DNA of 64,000 nucleotides from Rhizobacter sp. Root1221 (GTDB taxonomy: Bacteria; Pseudomonadota; Gammaproteobacteria; Burkholderiales; Burkholderiaceae_C). Below the pieces are notes generated by a model, which did no database searches, was not told the origin of the DNA, and was given only the letters and a program-made list of their open reading frames with translations. The position numbers and the translations under genes were made by a program. The stretch spans positions 30,663-94,662 of the forward strand of contig NZ_LMDI01000034.1 in assembly GCF_001425785.1 (NCBI RefSeq). The letters run 5' to 3'. Positions 1 to 10,897 of the stretch are shown here, one piece after another. Position 1 is the stretch's first letter. The number at the start of each line of letters is the position of its first letter.

Positions 1-41
1 GCAAAGGTCTGGGAAGCTGGTGTTGAGGTGTTTTCTTGGTT

Positions 42-67
42 CCTTCTTTTTCACCAGAAAAAGAAGG
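42..67. repeat. AT-rich hairpin downstream of metF
   Basis: A perfect 10-bp inverted repeat, CCTTCTTTTT at 42-51 and AAAAAGAAGG at 58-67, encloses a 6-base loop. It lies about 100 bases beyond the metF stop in the direction of metF transcription. It could act as a weak terminator or be part of a dispersed element. The stem is AT-rich, so strong intrinsic termination is doubtful. Bases 1-169 hold no gene that I can support. Confidence 0.4.
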
Positions 68-152
68 GACTCGGCTGCCGGGCCGAGACCCGGCGCGGCC
101 TCGCCAGAGAACAAGCACAACTCGCAGCGCACTGTGAGTCCCGGCGTTCGCC

Positions 153-164
153 GGGGGGGGGGGG
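153..164 (+). repeat. Homopolymer of 12 G
   Basis: An uninterrupted run of twelve G residues, followed by CGGGGC, lies 6 bases from the metF stop codon and outside the coding sequence. It also adjoins a small CCCGGCG/CGCCGGG inverted repeat at 139-153. Such runs are prone to length variation and to sequencing error. Here it cannot shift the metF frame. Confidence 0.8.
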
Positions 165-169
165 CGGGG

Positions 170-1003
170 CTACCAGCCCAGCCGCTTGAACAGCGCCAGC
201 GAGGCGCCGCTCTGGTTCATGGTGTACAGGTGCACGCCCGGAGCGCCACCGGCCCGCAGGCGCTCGCACAGGTCGGTCACCACGTCGAGGCCGAAGGCCT
301 TGATGGACTCCACGTCGTCGCCGTACGACTGCAGCCGCAGGCGGATCCAGCGCGGGATCTCGGCGCCGGTGTTGTCGGCGAAACGGATCAGGCCGCTCGC
401 GTTCGTGATGGGCATGACCCCCGGCACCACCGGCACGTCGGCGCCCAGCTTGCGGGCCTCGTCGAGGAAGCGGAAGTAGGCGTCGGCGTTGAAAAAGAGC
501 TGCGTGATGGCCGAATTGGCGCCGGCATGCACCTTGGCCGCATAGGCCTGCAGGTCGGCCTGCGGTGACTTGGCCTGGGGGTGCATCTCGGGGTAGGCGG
601 CCACCTCGATGTGGAAGTGGTCGCCGGTTTCCGCGCGGATGAACGCGACGAGGTCGCTGGCGTAGCGGAATTCGCCGAAGCTGCCGTAGCCACTGGGCAG
701 GTCGCCGCGCAGCGCGACGATGCGGCGGATGCCGGCGTCGCGGAACTGGGCCAGCGCGTCGCGGATGGAGTCGGTGCTGGCGCCCACGCAGGTGAAGTGC
801 GGGGCACCCTCGACACCTTCCGAGAAGATGTCCTGCACCATGCTCAGCGTGCCCTTGTGCGTGGAGCCGCCGGCCCCGGCGGTGACCGAGCAGAACGCCG
901 GCTTCAGCGCATACAGCTCGCGGCGCACCGCGGCGTACTTCGCCACGCCGTCGGGTGTCTTGGCGGGGAAAAATTCGAGGCTGACGGGAAAGTTGGAGGT
1001 CAT
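170..1003 (-). CDS. metF: 5,10-methylenetetrahydrofolate reductase
   Basis: Cytosolic FAD enzyme that reduces methylenetetrahydrofolate to 5-methyltetrahydrofolate, the methyl donor for methionine synthesis. The 277-residue length fits bacterial MetF. Family landmarks are visible: SLEFFPAKTP at the N-terminus, SVTAGAGGSTHKGT near residue 40, TCVGASTDSIRDAL, ALRGDLPSGYG, the AAYPEMHPQA stretch, ITQLFFNADAYFRFLDEA and VPGVMPITN. The ATG at 1003 begins right at the conserved N-terminus. It starts 8 bases after the stop of tlyA, so it is the last gene of the ahcY-tlyA-metF operon. This places remethylation of homocysteine under the same upstream SAH riboswitch. Certain by family. Confidence 0.96.
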   Translation of the reverse strand: MTSNFPVSLEFFPAKTPDGVAKYAAVRRELYALKPAFCSVTAGAGGSTHKGTLSMVQDIFSEGVEGAPHFTCVGASTDSIRDALAQFRDAGIRRIVALRGDLPSGYGSFGEFRYASDLVAFIRAETGDHFHIEVAAYPEMHPQAKSPQADLQAYAAKVHAGANSAITQLFFNADAYFRFLDEARKLGADVPVVPGVMPITNASGLIRFADNTGAEIPRWIRLRLQSYGDDVESIKAFGLDVVTDLCERLRAGGAPGVHLYTMNQSGASLALFKRLGW

Positions 1004-1011
1004 CGTCGATC

Positions 1012-1776
1012 TCACTGCGGTTGAACCGCCTGGGCCCACACGAAAAATTCGGTGTTGCCGTTGCCGCCCGTGATGGGGCTCTGGAAATACGCCCGCAGCT
1101 GCAGGCTCTGCTGCCGGCAGGCCTGCCGGATGCGGGTCTCGACTTCCTGGAACAGTGCCTTGTCGCGCACGATGCCGCCCTTGCCGATCTGGTGCGGCTG
1201 CAACTCGAACTGCGGCTTCACGAGCAGCAGCAGGTGGCCGAGCGGCGCCAGGTAGTGCACGAGCGTGGGCAGCACGTGGGTGCTGGAGATGAACGACAGG
1301 TCGCCCGTGACGAACCCGAAACTCTGCGGTTCGACGGCCGCCGCGAACGCGGTGCCGGCCACGTCGCGGGCGTTCACGCCCTCGAAGGCCTGCACCCGCG
1401 GGTCGGCGGCGAGCTGCGGGTGCAGCTGGCCGTGGCCCACGTCGATGCCCACCACCTTGGCGGCACCCCGTTGCAGCAGCGCGTCGGTGAACCCGCCGGT
1501 GCTCTGGCCAGCGTCGAGGCACACGAGGCCCGTGACGTCGATCTTGCAGTGGTCGAGGGCGCCTTCGAGCTTCAAGCCACCGCGTGACACGAACTTGAGT
1601 TCGGATGTGTCGGTGACCTCGAGCTGGCAGCCGTCGGGCACGTCTTCACCGGCCTTCTTGGGCACCGACCAGCCTTTGGGCCCGAACCACCGCACCGCCC
1701 CCCGCTCGATGAGCCGCTGGGCGGCGGAGCGGGTGGGGGCGAGGCCCTTCTGGAGAATGAGCTGGTCGATGCGCAT
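1012..1776 (-). CDS. tlyA: TlyA-family rRNA 2'-O-methyltransferase
   Basis: 254 residues. The N-terminal S4 RNA-binding domain (about 1-65, beginning MRIDQLILQKGLAPTRSAAQ) is followed by an FtsJ/RrmJ-like SAM-dependent methyltransferase domain (LVCLDAGQSTGGFTDALLQRG, motif I) with the conserved VKPQFEL segment and GNGNTEFF near the end. Members are often annotated as hemolysin A. In characterised cases they 2'-O-methylate rRNA cytidines. The gene lies 18 bases after ahcY and 8 bases before metF, so a SAM-consuming enzyme is co-transcribed with the SAH recycling gene. The actual rRNA target in this organism is inferred only from the family. Confidence 0.88.
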   Translation of the reverse strand: MRIDQLILQKGLAPTRSAAQRLIERGAVRWFGPKGWSVPKKAGEDVPDGCQLEVTDTSELKFVSRGGLKLEGALDHCKIDVTGLVCLDAGQSTGGFTDALLQRGAAKVVGIDVGHGQLHPQLAADPRVQAFEGVNARDVAGTAFAAAVEPQSFGFVTGDLSFISSTHVLPTLVHYLAPLGHLLLLVKPQFELQPHQIGKGGIVRDKALFQEVETRIRQACRQQSLQLRAYFQSPITGGNGNTEFFVWAQAVQPQ

Positions 1777-1794
1777 CGAAGGTACTTCCGGATC

Positions 1795-3222
<1,428 letters not shown>

Positions 3223-3311
3223 GGACAGGCTCCTTGTGTTGGGAACCCGCACGCGCGGCAAGGGGAGCGAAAAGCGTTCGGCTCACTCACCCACGGACAC
3301 GGTCGACGTGC

Positions 3312-3384
3312 GGGTGAGCGCGGTTGCAGATCAAGCTTCCGAGCCTGGGGCGCCTGGGGTGGGCGGCCTTGCAACGCTCCTCGG
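3312..3384 (-). promoter_or_regulatory. SAH riboswitch
   Basis: Leader element 90 bases upstream of ahcY. Read on the minus strand it contains, in order, CCGAGGAGCGTTGCAAG, then CCAGGCTCGGAAG, then TCTGCAACCGCGCTCACCC. CCGAG pairs with CTCGG. GAGCG and TTGC pair with the later CGCTC and GCAA, giving the interleaved, pseudoknotted architecture of the S-adenosylhomocysteine aptamer. The class is known upstream of ahcY in beta- and gammaproteobacteria and turns expression on when SAH accumulates. The match is by eye against the remembered consensus, but both sequence and location agree. Confidence 0.92.
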
Positions 3385-3404
3385 AAAGTCCGGGCATTGT
3401 ACCG

Positions 3405-4286
3405 TCAGTCGGGCGAGGAAAGGCATGGATTCATGCGGGTCATGACCGCCGGGCCGAAGATCGTGGCGAACGCCACGTCCTTCGCGTCGCGGCCCATCGC
3501 AATGCGGATCAACTCCGCCATCGGCGACATGCGGGTGGGGTCGAACAGCACCCACTGGCCGCCCAGGTAGGCCTCGAAAACGGCATGGAAATCGGGCGGC
3601 GGGTCGTCGAACCGCGCGTACCCCACCACCAGCCGGGCGGGGATGTTCAAGGCGCGACAGAACGTGATCCCCAGGTGGGCAAAATCACGGCACACGCCGG
3701 CCCGGTACAGGAACACGTCGCGGGCGGTGGTGGTGACCACGGTGGCGCCCACCTGGTAGTCGATGTTGTCGTGGATCCAGTCGCAGATGGCCTGCACGCG
3801 GGCAAACCCGGGCGGGTGGCCGCAGAACAGCTTCTGCGCGGCCCGTCCCAGCAGGTCCGACTCGCAGTAGCGGGTGGGCATCAGGTTGTGCAGGATGTCG
3901 TCGGGCAGGTCGGCGATGGGCAGTTCCACCGCCTCGGAGGCGTCGGGGTCGGGCAACCGGCGCACCTGGGCGCGGTAGCGCAGTGTCAGCGGCCCGGCGC
4001 CCGCGCGCAGGCGCAGGAAGCGGTGGTGGACGGTGGGATCCTCGAAGATGTGGGTGGCCACTGCGGGTGTGACCTCCAGCGACTCGGAGATCAGCTGCTG
4101 GCCCATGCCGTTCAGCGCGTGGATCTGGAACAGGAAGTCGCAATCGCCGGTCAGGTCGTAGGCCAGCTCGCAGTCGACGTCGAACCGCTTTCCGGCGGGG
4201 ATGTCGGCATCGGTGGCCATGTGGATGGCCGGCGGGGACGGTTCGGCCGTGCGGGGCAGCGGGGCGTCCAGGACGGGAGTGTTCAT
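3405..4286 (-). CDS. Transglutaminase-like domain protein
   Basis: 293 residues, no signal peptide. A beta-rich N-terminal region (about 30-130) is followed by a transglutaminase-like cysteine protease core with a plausible catalytic triad: Cys199 in AGVCRDFAHL, His234 in DFHAVFEAY and Asp249 in VLFDPT. Proteins of this layout are common in Burkholderiales and are presumed peptidases or amidases, substrate unknown. The gene is transcribed away from the ahcY leader and has no obvious partner. The preceding 154 bases (4287-4440) hold no gene or clear signal. Confidence 0.8.
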   Translation of the reverse strand: MNTPVLDAPLPRTAEPSPPAIHMATDADIPAGKRFDVDCELAYDLTGDCDFLFQIHALNGMGQQLISESLEVTPAVATHIFEDPTVHHRFLRLRAGAGPLTLRYRAQVRRLPDPDASEAVELPIADLPDDILHNLMPTRYCESDLLGRAAQKLFCGHPPGFARVQAICDWIHDNIDYQVGATVVTTTARDVFLYRAGVCRDFAHLGITFCRALNIPARLVVGYARFDDPPPDFHAVFEAYLGGQWVLFDPTRMSPMAELIRIAMGRDAKDVAFATIFGPAVMTRMNPCLSSPD

Positions 4287-4440
4287 GGCTGGGCCTGTCG
4301 GTTCGAGGGGGACACGTCATTGGACTGGCCGCGGCCCGCGAGGCCCATCGGCCCCCGGCGCAACCCGAGGTAGGACAACCACCGGCTGCAGGCGCACCGT
4401 CCTTGTGCGGCAGGTGGCGCCTGGGGAGGGGGCGGTGTCG

Positions 4441-6738
4441 TCAGGCGCTGGCGAGCCGGTCGATTTCGTCGAACAGGCGGGCCACGTCGAGGGGTTTGGT
4501 CAGGTACACGTCGAAGCCGGCCGCGTGGGCCCGGTCCACGTCCGCCCCCATCGCATTGGCGCTGAGCCCGATGAGCGGCAACTGCGCGGTGCGCGGGTGG
4601 GCACGCAGGCGGCGGCACAACTCGAGGCCGTCGATGCCGGGCAGGTCGATGTCGACGATGGCGAGCGCGGGTGGGTTGGTCACCGCCATGTCGAACCCGG
4701 TCAGGCCGTCGGTGGCCACCTGGAGCACGTGCCCCGCGCGCAACGCCAGCACATGGCGCAGCAACTCGACGTTCGACGGGTTGTCTTCCACGTAGAGCAG
4801 TTGCCGGGTGTCGGACTGCAGCGTTTCGGGCGCGAACGGGGGGATCGGCGGCAAGGTGGGGGCCGGCCGGCCGGCCGGTGTGTCGGCCGCGGGCAGCTCG
4901 AAGCTGAACGTGGAGCCCACGCCGTCCTCGGACACCGCGTCGATGCGGCCGTCCATCAGCTCGACCAGCCGCCGCGTGATCACGAGGCCGATGCCGGTGC
5001 CCTGCACCGTGTCGCCGGCCCGCTCGAACCGGGTGAAGGGTTCGTACAGGCGCGACAGCTGCTCGGCGCTCATGCCCCGCCCGGTGTCGGTCACACGCAC
5101 CCGCACGCGCCCGGTCCCGGTGGTGTGCGTCGTGATGGTCACCCGGCCGCCGGTGCGGTTGTATTTCACCGCGTTCGACAGCAGGTTGTTCAGCACCTGT
5201 TTCAGGCGCTTGCGGTCGGCCGTGACCCAGCTGCGGCCATCGGCCGGGCACAGGTCCACGATCCGCACGTCCTTGGCCGCGGCCTGGGTGCTGACCAGCG
5301 TCACCGATTCGGCGATGGCCGCGCACAGGTCCAGCGATTCAGGCGTGGTGGTCATCGCGCCGGCCTCGATGCGGGACAGGTCGAGCACCTCGTTGATCAG
5401 CTCCAGCAGGTGCCAGCCGGCCATCTCGATCTGCTTGACCTTCTGGGCGTTCGTCTCGGGCATCGGGTGGTGCGAGAGCTGCAGCAGCTGCGAAAACCCG
5501 AGGATGGCGTTGAGCGGTGTGCGCAGCTCGTGGCTCATGCGGGAGAGGAAGTCGGACTTCGCGTGGCTCGCCCGTTCGGCCAGTTCCTTGGCCTGCCGCA
5601 GTTCGGCGGTGCGCTCGCTCACGCGCTGCTCGAGCTCCTCGTTGGCCAGCCGCAGCGCCTGTTCGGCCAGCACGTGGCGGCTGACGTCGGTGAACGACGT
5701 CACGGCGGCGTACGGCGTGGCTTCACCGCGCCGGAACAGCGGCGACACGTTGACGGACACCCACACCGACGTGCCGTCGGGCCGCACGAGGTGGCAGAGC
5801 TGGTTGCGCACCGGCTCGCCGGTGACCAGGGCGTGGTGCGTGGGGCGTTCGTCGAGCGGAATGTCGGTGCCGTCGGGCCGCAGCAGGCGCAAGCCCTGGA
5901 AGGCGCCCTTCATGTCGGACGAATGCCGGCGCGAGACCCGGCACATCGAGGCGGCGGCCTCGTTGCGGTCGAGCACCTGGCGGGTCTTGGCATCGGTGAC
6001 CATCAGGCCTTCGGTCAGCGTCTCGATCACCGAACGCAGGTACGACTCGCGTTCCTGCACCGCCTGGGCCATGCGCTTGAACGCATCCGACACCTGGCGC
6101 ACTTCCAGCACGGGGCTGTCGGGGATGGCCTGGCCGGGCTTGCCGGCGGCGAGGTCCTGGCTCGCCTCGGCGAGGCGGCGCAGCCCCTTCGTCAGCCAGG
6201 ACATGCACACCGCGAGCAGTGCCGTGCCAAGCACCAGCACGAGCCCGCCGATGGCGAGCCCGTTGCGCGACATCGTGTCCCGGGCCTCGTCCACCGCCTC
6301 GGTGGGAATGCCGAACCGCAGGGCGCCGAGGGGCTGGCCCTCGATCACGAGGGGCATGGCCACGTCGAGTGCGGGCCGGCTCGACGGCATGGACCCGCCG
6401 GCCGCCACCTGTTCCCCCTGGGCATCGATGACCTCGAGGTAGGCGAGCCCGCGGCCGGACACGCTCTGCTTCACGACGGCGTTCAGCGTGGCGTAGTCGC
6501 GGGTGGCCAGCAGCGGCGAAATGGCCGCGTTCAGCAGCGGGCGGAGCTGTTCGGCCTCGGCATCGAACTGGCGCAGCATCGCCTTCGTGACGAGGTTGTT
6601 CGCATTCCAAAGCAGCAGCCCCAGCGTGACCACGAAGATGGTCACGCTGCCCACGATCAGTTGCGCTCGCAGCGTGCGGAACAAGGGGGGGCGGAACGTG
6701 AGGGAACCCTGGCGGGCGGTGGCCAGATTGTGCCGCAC
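4441..6738 (-). CDS. Membrane-bound hybrid sensor histidine kinase
   Basis: 765 residues. Order: transmembrane helix 27-46, periplasmic sensor region about 47-158, transmembrane helix 160-182, HAMP about 180-232, PAS domain about 232-355, short coiled coil, HisKA with phospho-accepting His403 in MSHELRTPLN, and HATPase with N-box LNNLLSNAVKYN, DTGRGM and GTGIGL. It ends with a receiver domain about 645-763, with acidic pair ED at 651-652, Asp696 in IVDIDLPG and Lys in LTKPLD. All catalytic residues are present, so it should autophosphorylate and pass phosphate to its own receiver. No separate response regulator or output gene is adjacent. Signal and target are unknown. It lies 71 bases downstream of exbD. 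Confidence 0.9.
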   Translation of the reverse strand: MRHNLATARQGSLTFRPPLFRTLRAQLIVGSVTIFVVTLGLLLWNANNLVTKAMLRQFDAEAEQLRPLLNAAISPLLATRDYATLNAVVKQSVSGRGLAYLEVIDAQGEQVAAGGSMPSSRPALDVAMPLVIEGQPLGALRFGIPTEAVDEARDTMSRNGLAIGGLVLVLGTALLAVCMSWLTKGLRRLAEASQDLAAGKPGQAIPDSPVLEVRQVSDAFKRMAQAVQERESYLRSVIETLTEGLMVTDAKTRQVLDRNEAAASMCRVSRRHSSDMKGAFQGLRLLRPDGTDIPLDERPTHHALVTGEPVRNQLCHLVRPDGTSVWVSVNVSPLFRRGEATPYAAVTSFTDVSRHVLAEQALRLANEELEQRVSERTAELRQAKELAERASHAKSDFLSRMSHELRTPLNAILGFSQLLQLSHHPMPETNAQKVKQIEMAGWHLLELINEVLDLSRIEAGAMTTTPESLDLCAAIAESVTLVSTQAAAKDVRIVDLCPADGRSWVTADRKRLKQVLNNLLSNAVKYNRTGGRVTITTHTTGTGRVRVRVTDTGRGMSAEQLSRLYEPFTRFERAGDTVQGTGIGLVITRRLVELMDGRIDAVSEDGVGSTFSFELPAADTPAGRPAPTLPPIPPFAPETLQSDTRQLLYVEDNPSNVELLRHVLALRAGHVLQVATDGLTGFDMAVTNPPALAIVDIDLPGIDGLELCRRLRAHPRTAQLPLIGLSANAMGADVDRAHAAGFDVYLTKPLDVARLFDEIDRLASA

Positions 6739-6809
6739 GGGTGGCGCCGAAAGGTCAGGGTCCGCCCCACGTGGCCGCGGCCCATGGGGGGCCAGGGCCG
6801 GTCAGGTCG

Positions 6810-7241
<432 letters not shown>

Positions 7242-7264
7242 GGCGTGAGGTTCCGGCCAGGTTC

Positions 7265-7921
7265 TCAGGCGGACACGGCGGTGTCGGAGACCATTTCGCG
7301 CAGGTCGTGCGCGAACCCTTCCAGGTCGGCCTCGCAGCTGCCGATCTGTTTGCCGAACACGTTGTAGGCCAGCACCGCGGGGATGGCCACGGCCAGGCCC
7401 GCGGCAGTCATCACGAGGGCCTCACCCACCGGGCCGGAGACCTTGTCGATGGTGATGGTGCCGCTGATGGCGATGCTGCCGAGCGCATGGTAGATGCCCC
7501 ACACGGTGCCGAACAGCCCGATGAACGGGGCCGTGCTGCCGACGGACGCGAGCACCACCTGGCCGAACTGCAGCTGCGCAAGCACCCGGTGCAGCGCATC
7601 GCGCAGGCGGCGCGTGAGCTGGGATTCGATCAGGCCGTGGGCCTCGAGCGTGCCGGCCGGCGGTGTGGCAGTGGCGGCGTCGAGCAGTGGTGCGAGCGTG
7701 CCTTCACGGTCGAACGCGGCCAGTTGGTCGCGGCCTGCGCCCAGCGAGGCCGCGGACCAGAACGCCGGCACGGCGCGGCCGATGTCGGTGCGCACGCGGG
7801 CGAGCAACCACCCCTTCCAGAAGATGAGCACCCAGGCGCTCACCGACATCAGCAGGAGGAGCAGCGCCACGGCGCGCGTGACGCCGTCGCCGTGTTGCCA
7901 GAATTGCCAGGCGCCGGTCAT
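7265..7921 (-). CDS. exbB: MotA/TolQ/ExbB proton channel family protein
   Basis: 218 residues with three predicted membrane helices (about 15-35, 115-140 and 160-180). The family core is visible: LASVGSTAPFIGLFGTVWGI and the GPVGEALVMTAAGLAVAIPA loop. It forms the pentameric stator channel with ExbD. It starts 20 bases downstream of dapB, giving the order bamE-dapB-exbB-exbD on the minus strand. This links envelope assembly, the lysine/peptidoglycan precursor pathway and energised transport in one transcription unit, with no tonB in the window. Confidence 0.92.
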   Translation of the reverse strand: MTGAWQFWQHGDGVTRAVALLLLLMSVSAWVLIFWKGWLLARVRTDIGRAVPAFWSAASLGAGRDQLAAFDREGTLAPLLDAATATPPAGTLEAHGLIESQLTRRLRDALHRVLAQLQFGQVVLASVGSTAPFIGLFGTVWGIYHALGSIAISGTITIDKVSGPVGEALVMTAAGLAVAIPAVLAYNVFGKQIGSCEADLEGFAHDLREMVSDTAVSA

Positions 7922-7941
7922 GCAGGGCGGGGCAAGTCAGG

Positions 7942-8751
7942 TCAGGCGAGGCCCAGCACGTGGTTCATGTCGAACAGGCCGGGGCCCGACGACGCGAGGA
8001 ACCGCGCGGCCCGCAGGCTGCCCTGCGCGTAGGTGGCGCGGCTGCTGCTCTTGTGGGTGATTTCGATGCGTTCGCCGGTGCCGGCGAACAGCACGGTGTG
8101 GTCACCGATGATGTCGCCGCCCCGCACGGTGGCGAACCCGATGGTGGACGGGTCGCGTTCGCCGGTGACGCCTTCGCGGCCGTACACCGCGCAGGTTTTC
8201 AGGTCGCGGCCGAGGGCCTCGGCCACCACTTCGCCCATCTTCAAGGCGGTGCCGCTCGGGGCATCGACCTTGTGGCGGTGGTGGGCCTCGATGACCTCGA
8301 TGTCGTAGCCTTGGTTCAACGCGCGGGCGGCCATGTCGAGCAGCTTGAGCACGACGTTGACGCCGACGCTCATGTTGGGCGCCATCATGATGCCGATGTG
8401 CCGGGCGTGTTCGGCGATCTCGGCCTTCTGCGCGTCGGTGAAGCCGGTGGTGCCGATGACCGCCGCCACGCCCAGTTCGCGGCACACGGCCAGGTGGGCC
8501 AGCGTGCCTTCGGGGCGGGTGAAGTCGATCAGCACCTGGGCGCCGGCGAGGCCGGTGCGCAGGTCGGCCGTGATGGCCACGCCGCTGTTGCGGCCGAGGA
8601 ACCCGGAGGCGTCGAGGCCGAGGGCGGCGCTGGTGGGCTGGTCGAGGGCGCCGGAGAGCTGGCAGTCGTCGGCGTTGGCCACGGCCTCGATCAGCATGCG
8701 GCCCATGCGGCCGGACGAGCCGGCGATGGCGATGTTCAGCGGAGAGGTCAT
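7942..8751 (-). CDS. dapB: 4-hydroxy-tetrahydrodipicolinate reductase
   Basis: 269 residues. NAD(P)H-dependent step of lysine and diaminopimelate synthesis. N-terminal dinucleotide-binding [10 protein letters not shown], then [15 protein letters not shown] and MSVGVNV, and the catalytic [15 protein letters not shown] signature. The ATG at 8751 overlaps the bamE stop by four bases (ATGA), so the two are translationally coupled. The downstream neighbour is exbB after 20 bases. Confidence 0.96.
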   Translation of the reverse strand: MTSPLNIAIAGSSGRMGRMLIEAVANADDCQLSGALDQPTSAALGLDASGFLGRNSGVAITADLRTGLAGAQVLIDFTRPEGTLAHLAVCRELGVAAVIGTTGFTDAQKAEIAEHARHIGIMMAPNMSVGVNVVLKLLDMAARALNQGYDIEVIEAHHRHKVDAPSGTALKMGEVVAEALGRDLKTCAVYGREGVTGERDPSTIGFATVRGGDIIGDHTVLFAGTGERIEITHKSSSRATYAQGSLRAARFLASSGPGLFDMNHVLGLA

Positions 8752-9305
8752 GTGCGTTCCAGTGGCGGGTAGGCGCGCACCGGGCCTTCGGGCGCGGACG
8801 CGGCGGGCGCGGTCTTCGCGGGCACCGGCAGCGCCTTGATTTCCTCGGGGGTCATGGCAAGGGACCTGGGGTTGCGCGGCGGCTTTTCGGTGTCGATGGA
8901 GGCCACGAAATCGCGTTCGGCGGGCAGCGCGTCGGCGCCTTCGACGCTCTTGAGCGTGTCGCCGTCGAAGCGGACGACCACCTGGCGCTGCTGCGGCTCG
9001 GTGCCCTGGCGGCGGATGGTGAAGACGTAGTCCCAGCGGTCGGCGTGGAAGGTGTCGGTGAGCAGCGGCGAGCCGAGGATGTCGCGCACCTGGGTGCGGC
9101 TTTGGCCGGGTTTCACCAGGGCGACCTGCTCCTTGGTGAGCACGTTGCCCTGGACGACCTCGATGCGGTAGGGGGTGATGAAACCCAGCAGCGAGTTGTC
9201 GCTGGACAGCAGGGAGTTGCAGCCCGACAGGCCGGTCACGGCCAGCGCCAGCAGTGCGAGTGTCGAGGCCCGGGCGGGCTGGACACGGATACGGAAAGAG
9301 CGCAT
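8748..9305 (-). CDS. bamE: Outer-membrane assembly lipoprotein BamE
   Basis: 185 residues. Lipoprotein signal with lipobox LSGC near residue 29, followed by a BamE/SmpA/OmlA domain ([37 protein letters not shown]) and an extended Pro/Ala-rich C-terminal tail after about residue 130. It is a subunit of the BAM beta-barrel insertion machine on the inner face of the outer membrane. It is divergent from fur across a 151-base gap, the same fur/omlA pairing known in other proteobacteria. On the minus strand a TAGAAT hexamer at about 9346-9351 could be its -10, though no good -35 is evident. Confidence 0.93.
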   Translation of the reverse strand: MRSFRIRVQPARASTLALLALAVTGLSGCNSLLSSDNSLLGFITPYRIEVVQGNVLTKEQVALVKPGQSRTQVRDILGSPLLTDTFHADRWDYVFTIRRQGTEPQQRQVVVRFDGDTLKSVEGADALPAERDFVASIDTEKPPRNPRSLAMTPEEIKALPVPAKTAPAASAPEGPVRAYPPLERT

Positions 9306-9456
9306 GGTGATGGGCAGCGAGAGACTGCAACCTCGATATGATTCGATGATTCTAGCGGCAGGCTTCCTCCCACCTGCCGCGCCCTGCCCGCCTCAAACCC
9401 CCGTCCCGCCAAGGGTGTGGGAAACTCACCTGCCGTCCCGACTGCCGATGTCCGCC

Positions 9457-9885
9457 ATGTCAAACGCCGAAGAACTCAAGAGCAGTGGCCTCAAGGCCAC
9501 GCTGCCCCGCATCAAGATCCTGGAAGTGTTCCAGAACACCACCCAGCGCCACATGACGGCCGAGGACGTGTTCAAGGCGCTGCTGCAGGAAGGGGCCGAC
9601 ATCGGCCTGGCCACCGTGTACCGGGTGCTGATGCAGTTCGAGCAGGCCGGCCTGTTGTCGCGCAACCATTTCGAGTCCGGCAAGGCGGTGTTCGAGCTCA
9701 ACGAGGGCAAGCACCACGACCACCTGGTGTGTGTCACGTGCGGCCGCGTGGAAGAGTTCTACGACGCCGAGATCGAGAAGCGCCAGCACAACGTGGCACA
9801 CAGCCGCGGCTACGAGTTGCAGGACCATGCGTTGGCGCTTTACGCCGTGTGCACGAAGAAGAACTGCGAATACAAGGCGAAGTGA
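9457..9885 (+). CDS. fur: Ferric uptake regulator
   Basis: 142 residues. Winged-helix DNA-binding domain (GLKATLPRIKILEVFQ, RHMTAEDVFKALLQEG, GLATVYRVLMQFEQAGL) and dimerisation/metal domain with the GKHHDHLVCVTCGRVEEF metal-binding cluster and a second Cys-containing segment CTKKNC at the end. It represses iron uptake genes when loaded with Fe2+. The start MSNAEELKSSG at 9457 matches the family N-terminus. An in-frame ATG three codons upstream at 9448 is possible. No convincing Fur box was found in the fur/bamE intergenic gap. Confidence 0.96.
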   Translation: MSNAEELKSSGLKATLPRIKILEVFQNTTQRHMTAEDVFKALLQEGADIGLATVYRVLMQFEQAGLLSRNHFESGKAVFELNEGKHHDHLVCVTCGRVEEFYDAEIEKRQHNVAHSRGYELQDHALALYAVCTKKNCEYKAK

Positions 9886-9921
9886 CCGCCGGGCCGGGGC
9901 CCCTCGCGGGCCTGCCGGGCT

Positions 9922-10872
9922 TCAGCCGGCCTTTTGCATCGCCTTCTGGTGCCGTTCGATGAACTCGCGGTAGGTGTCGATGCCGCGCAGCTGCAGGATG
10001 GTGCTGCGCACGGCGGCCTCCACCAGCACGGCCAGGTTTCGGCCCGCGTCCACCGCGATCACCACCTTGCGCACGGGCACGTTGAGGATGTCCTCGTTGA
10101 GCGGCTCGTAGGGCAGGCGTTCGAAATCGCGCTCGAGCGTTTCCTTGCGCACCAGGTGCACGATCAGCTTCAAGCGCATCTTCCGGCGCACGGCGGTTTC
10201 ACCGAAGATGGACTTGATGTCCAGCAGACCGATGCCGCGCACTTCGAGCAGGTTCAGCAGCAACTCCGGGCAGCGGCCTTCGATGGCCGTCTGGGAGATG
10301 CGGTACAGGTCGACCGCATCGTCGGCCACCAGGCCGTGGCCGCGCGAGATGAGCTCGAGGCCCAGCTCGCTTTTTCCCAGGCCCGATTCCCCGGTGAGCA
10401 TCACGCCCACGCCCAGGATGTCCATGAACACGCCGTGGCGCGTGGTGCGCTCGGCGAACAGCTGGCTCAGGTAACCCCGCATCACGTCGATCACGTGGCC
10501 GGCTGATTCGTCGGTGACGAACAGCGGGATGTCGGCGCGGTCGCACAGTGCCACCAGGCGGTCGGGGGGCGACTGGGCGTCGGCCACGATCACCACTGGC
10601 GGCTCGAGCGTGACGATGCGCTGGATGCGGCGCTCCTGGTCTTCCGGCGAGGAATCCTGGAGGTAGGCGACTTCGCGGCGCCCGACCAGCTGCACCCGGT
10701 ACGGGTGGATGTAGTTCAGGTAACCCACCAGGTCGGCGGCCGATTGGGCGTTGCGCACCGCGGCTTCGTCGAACCGGCGTTCCGGGTGCGCGTGACCGGC
10801 AATCCACTCCCAGCGCAGGGCGGGGCGGTGCTCTTCGAACAGCGCCTCGGCGCTGATGACGGATGGTTTCAC
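9922..10872 (-). CDS. hprK: HPr kinase/phosphorylase
   Basis: 316 residues. Bifunctional enzyme acting on the regulatory serine of HPr. N-terminal domain about 1-130, then a kinase domain with Walker [16 protein letters not shown], the HprK signature [17 protein letters not shown] and a C-terminal [19 protein letters not shown] at 10872 is taken as start because it gives the family N-terminus ([14 protein letters not shown]). The frame remains open upstream into ptsN without a good site. It follows ptsN by 25 bases. In betaproteobacteria such HprK proteins belong to the nitrogen-type PTS that regulates rather than transports. Confidence 0.93.
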   Translation of the reverse strand: MKPSVISAEALFEEHRPALRWEWIAGHAHPERRFDEAAVRNAQSAADLVGYLNYIHPYRVQLVGRREVAYLQDSSPEDQERRIQRIVTLEPPVVIVADAQSPPDRLVALCDRADIPLFVTDESAGHVIDVMRGYLSQLFAERTTRHGVFMDILGVGVMLTGESGLGKSELGLELISRGHGLVADDAVDLYRISQTAIEGRCPELLLNLLEVRGIGLLDIKSIFGETAVRRKMRLKLIVHLVRKETLERDFERLPYEPLNEDILNVPVRKVVIAVDAGRNLAVLVEAAVRSTILQLRGIDTYREFIERHQKAMQKAG

Positions 10873-10897
10873 GCGCTGAGGGGGTTGTGGAGCGGGG

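Noticed and set aside
9306-9456. Fur box in the fur/bamE gap
   Set aside because: The AT-richer stretch GATATGATTCGATGATTCTA only loosely resembles the 19-bp consensus; autoregulation cannot be supported from sequence.
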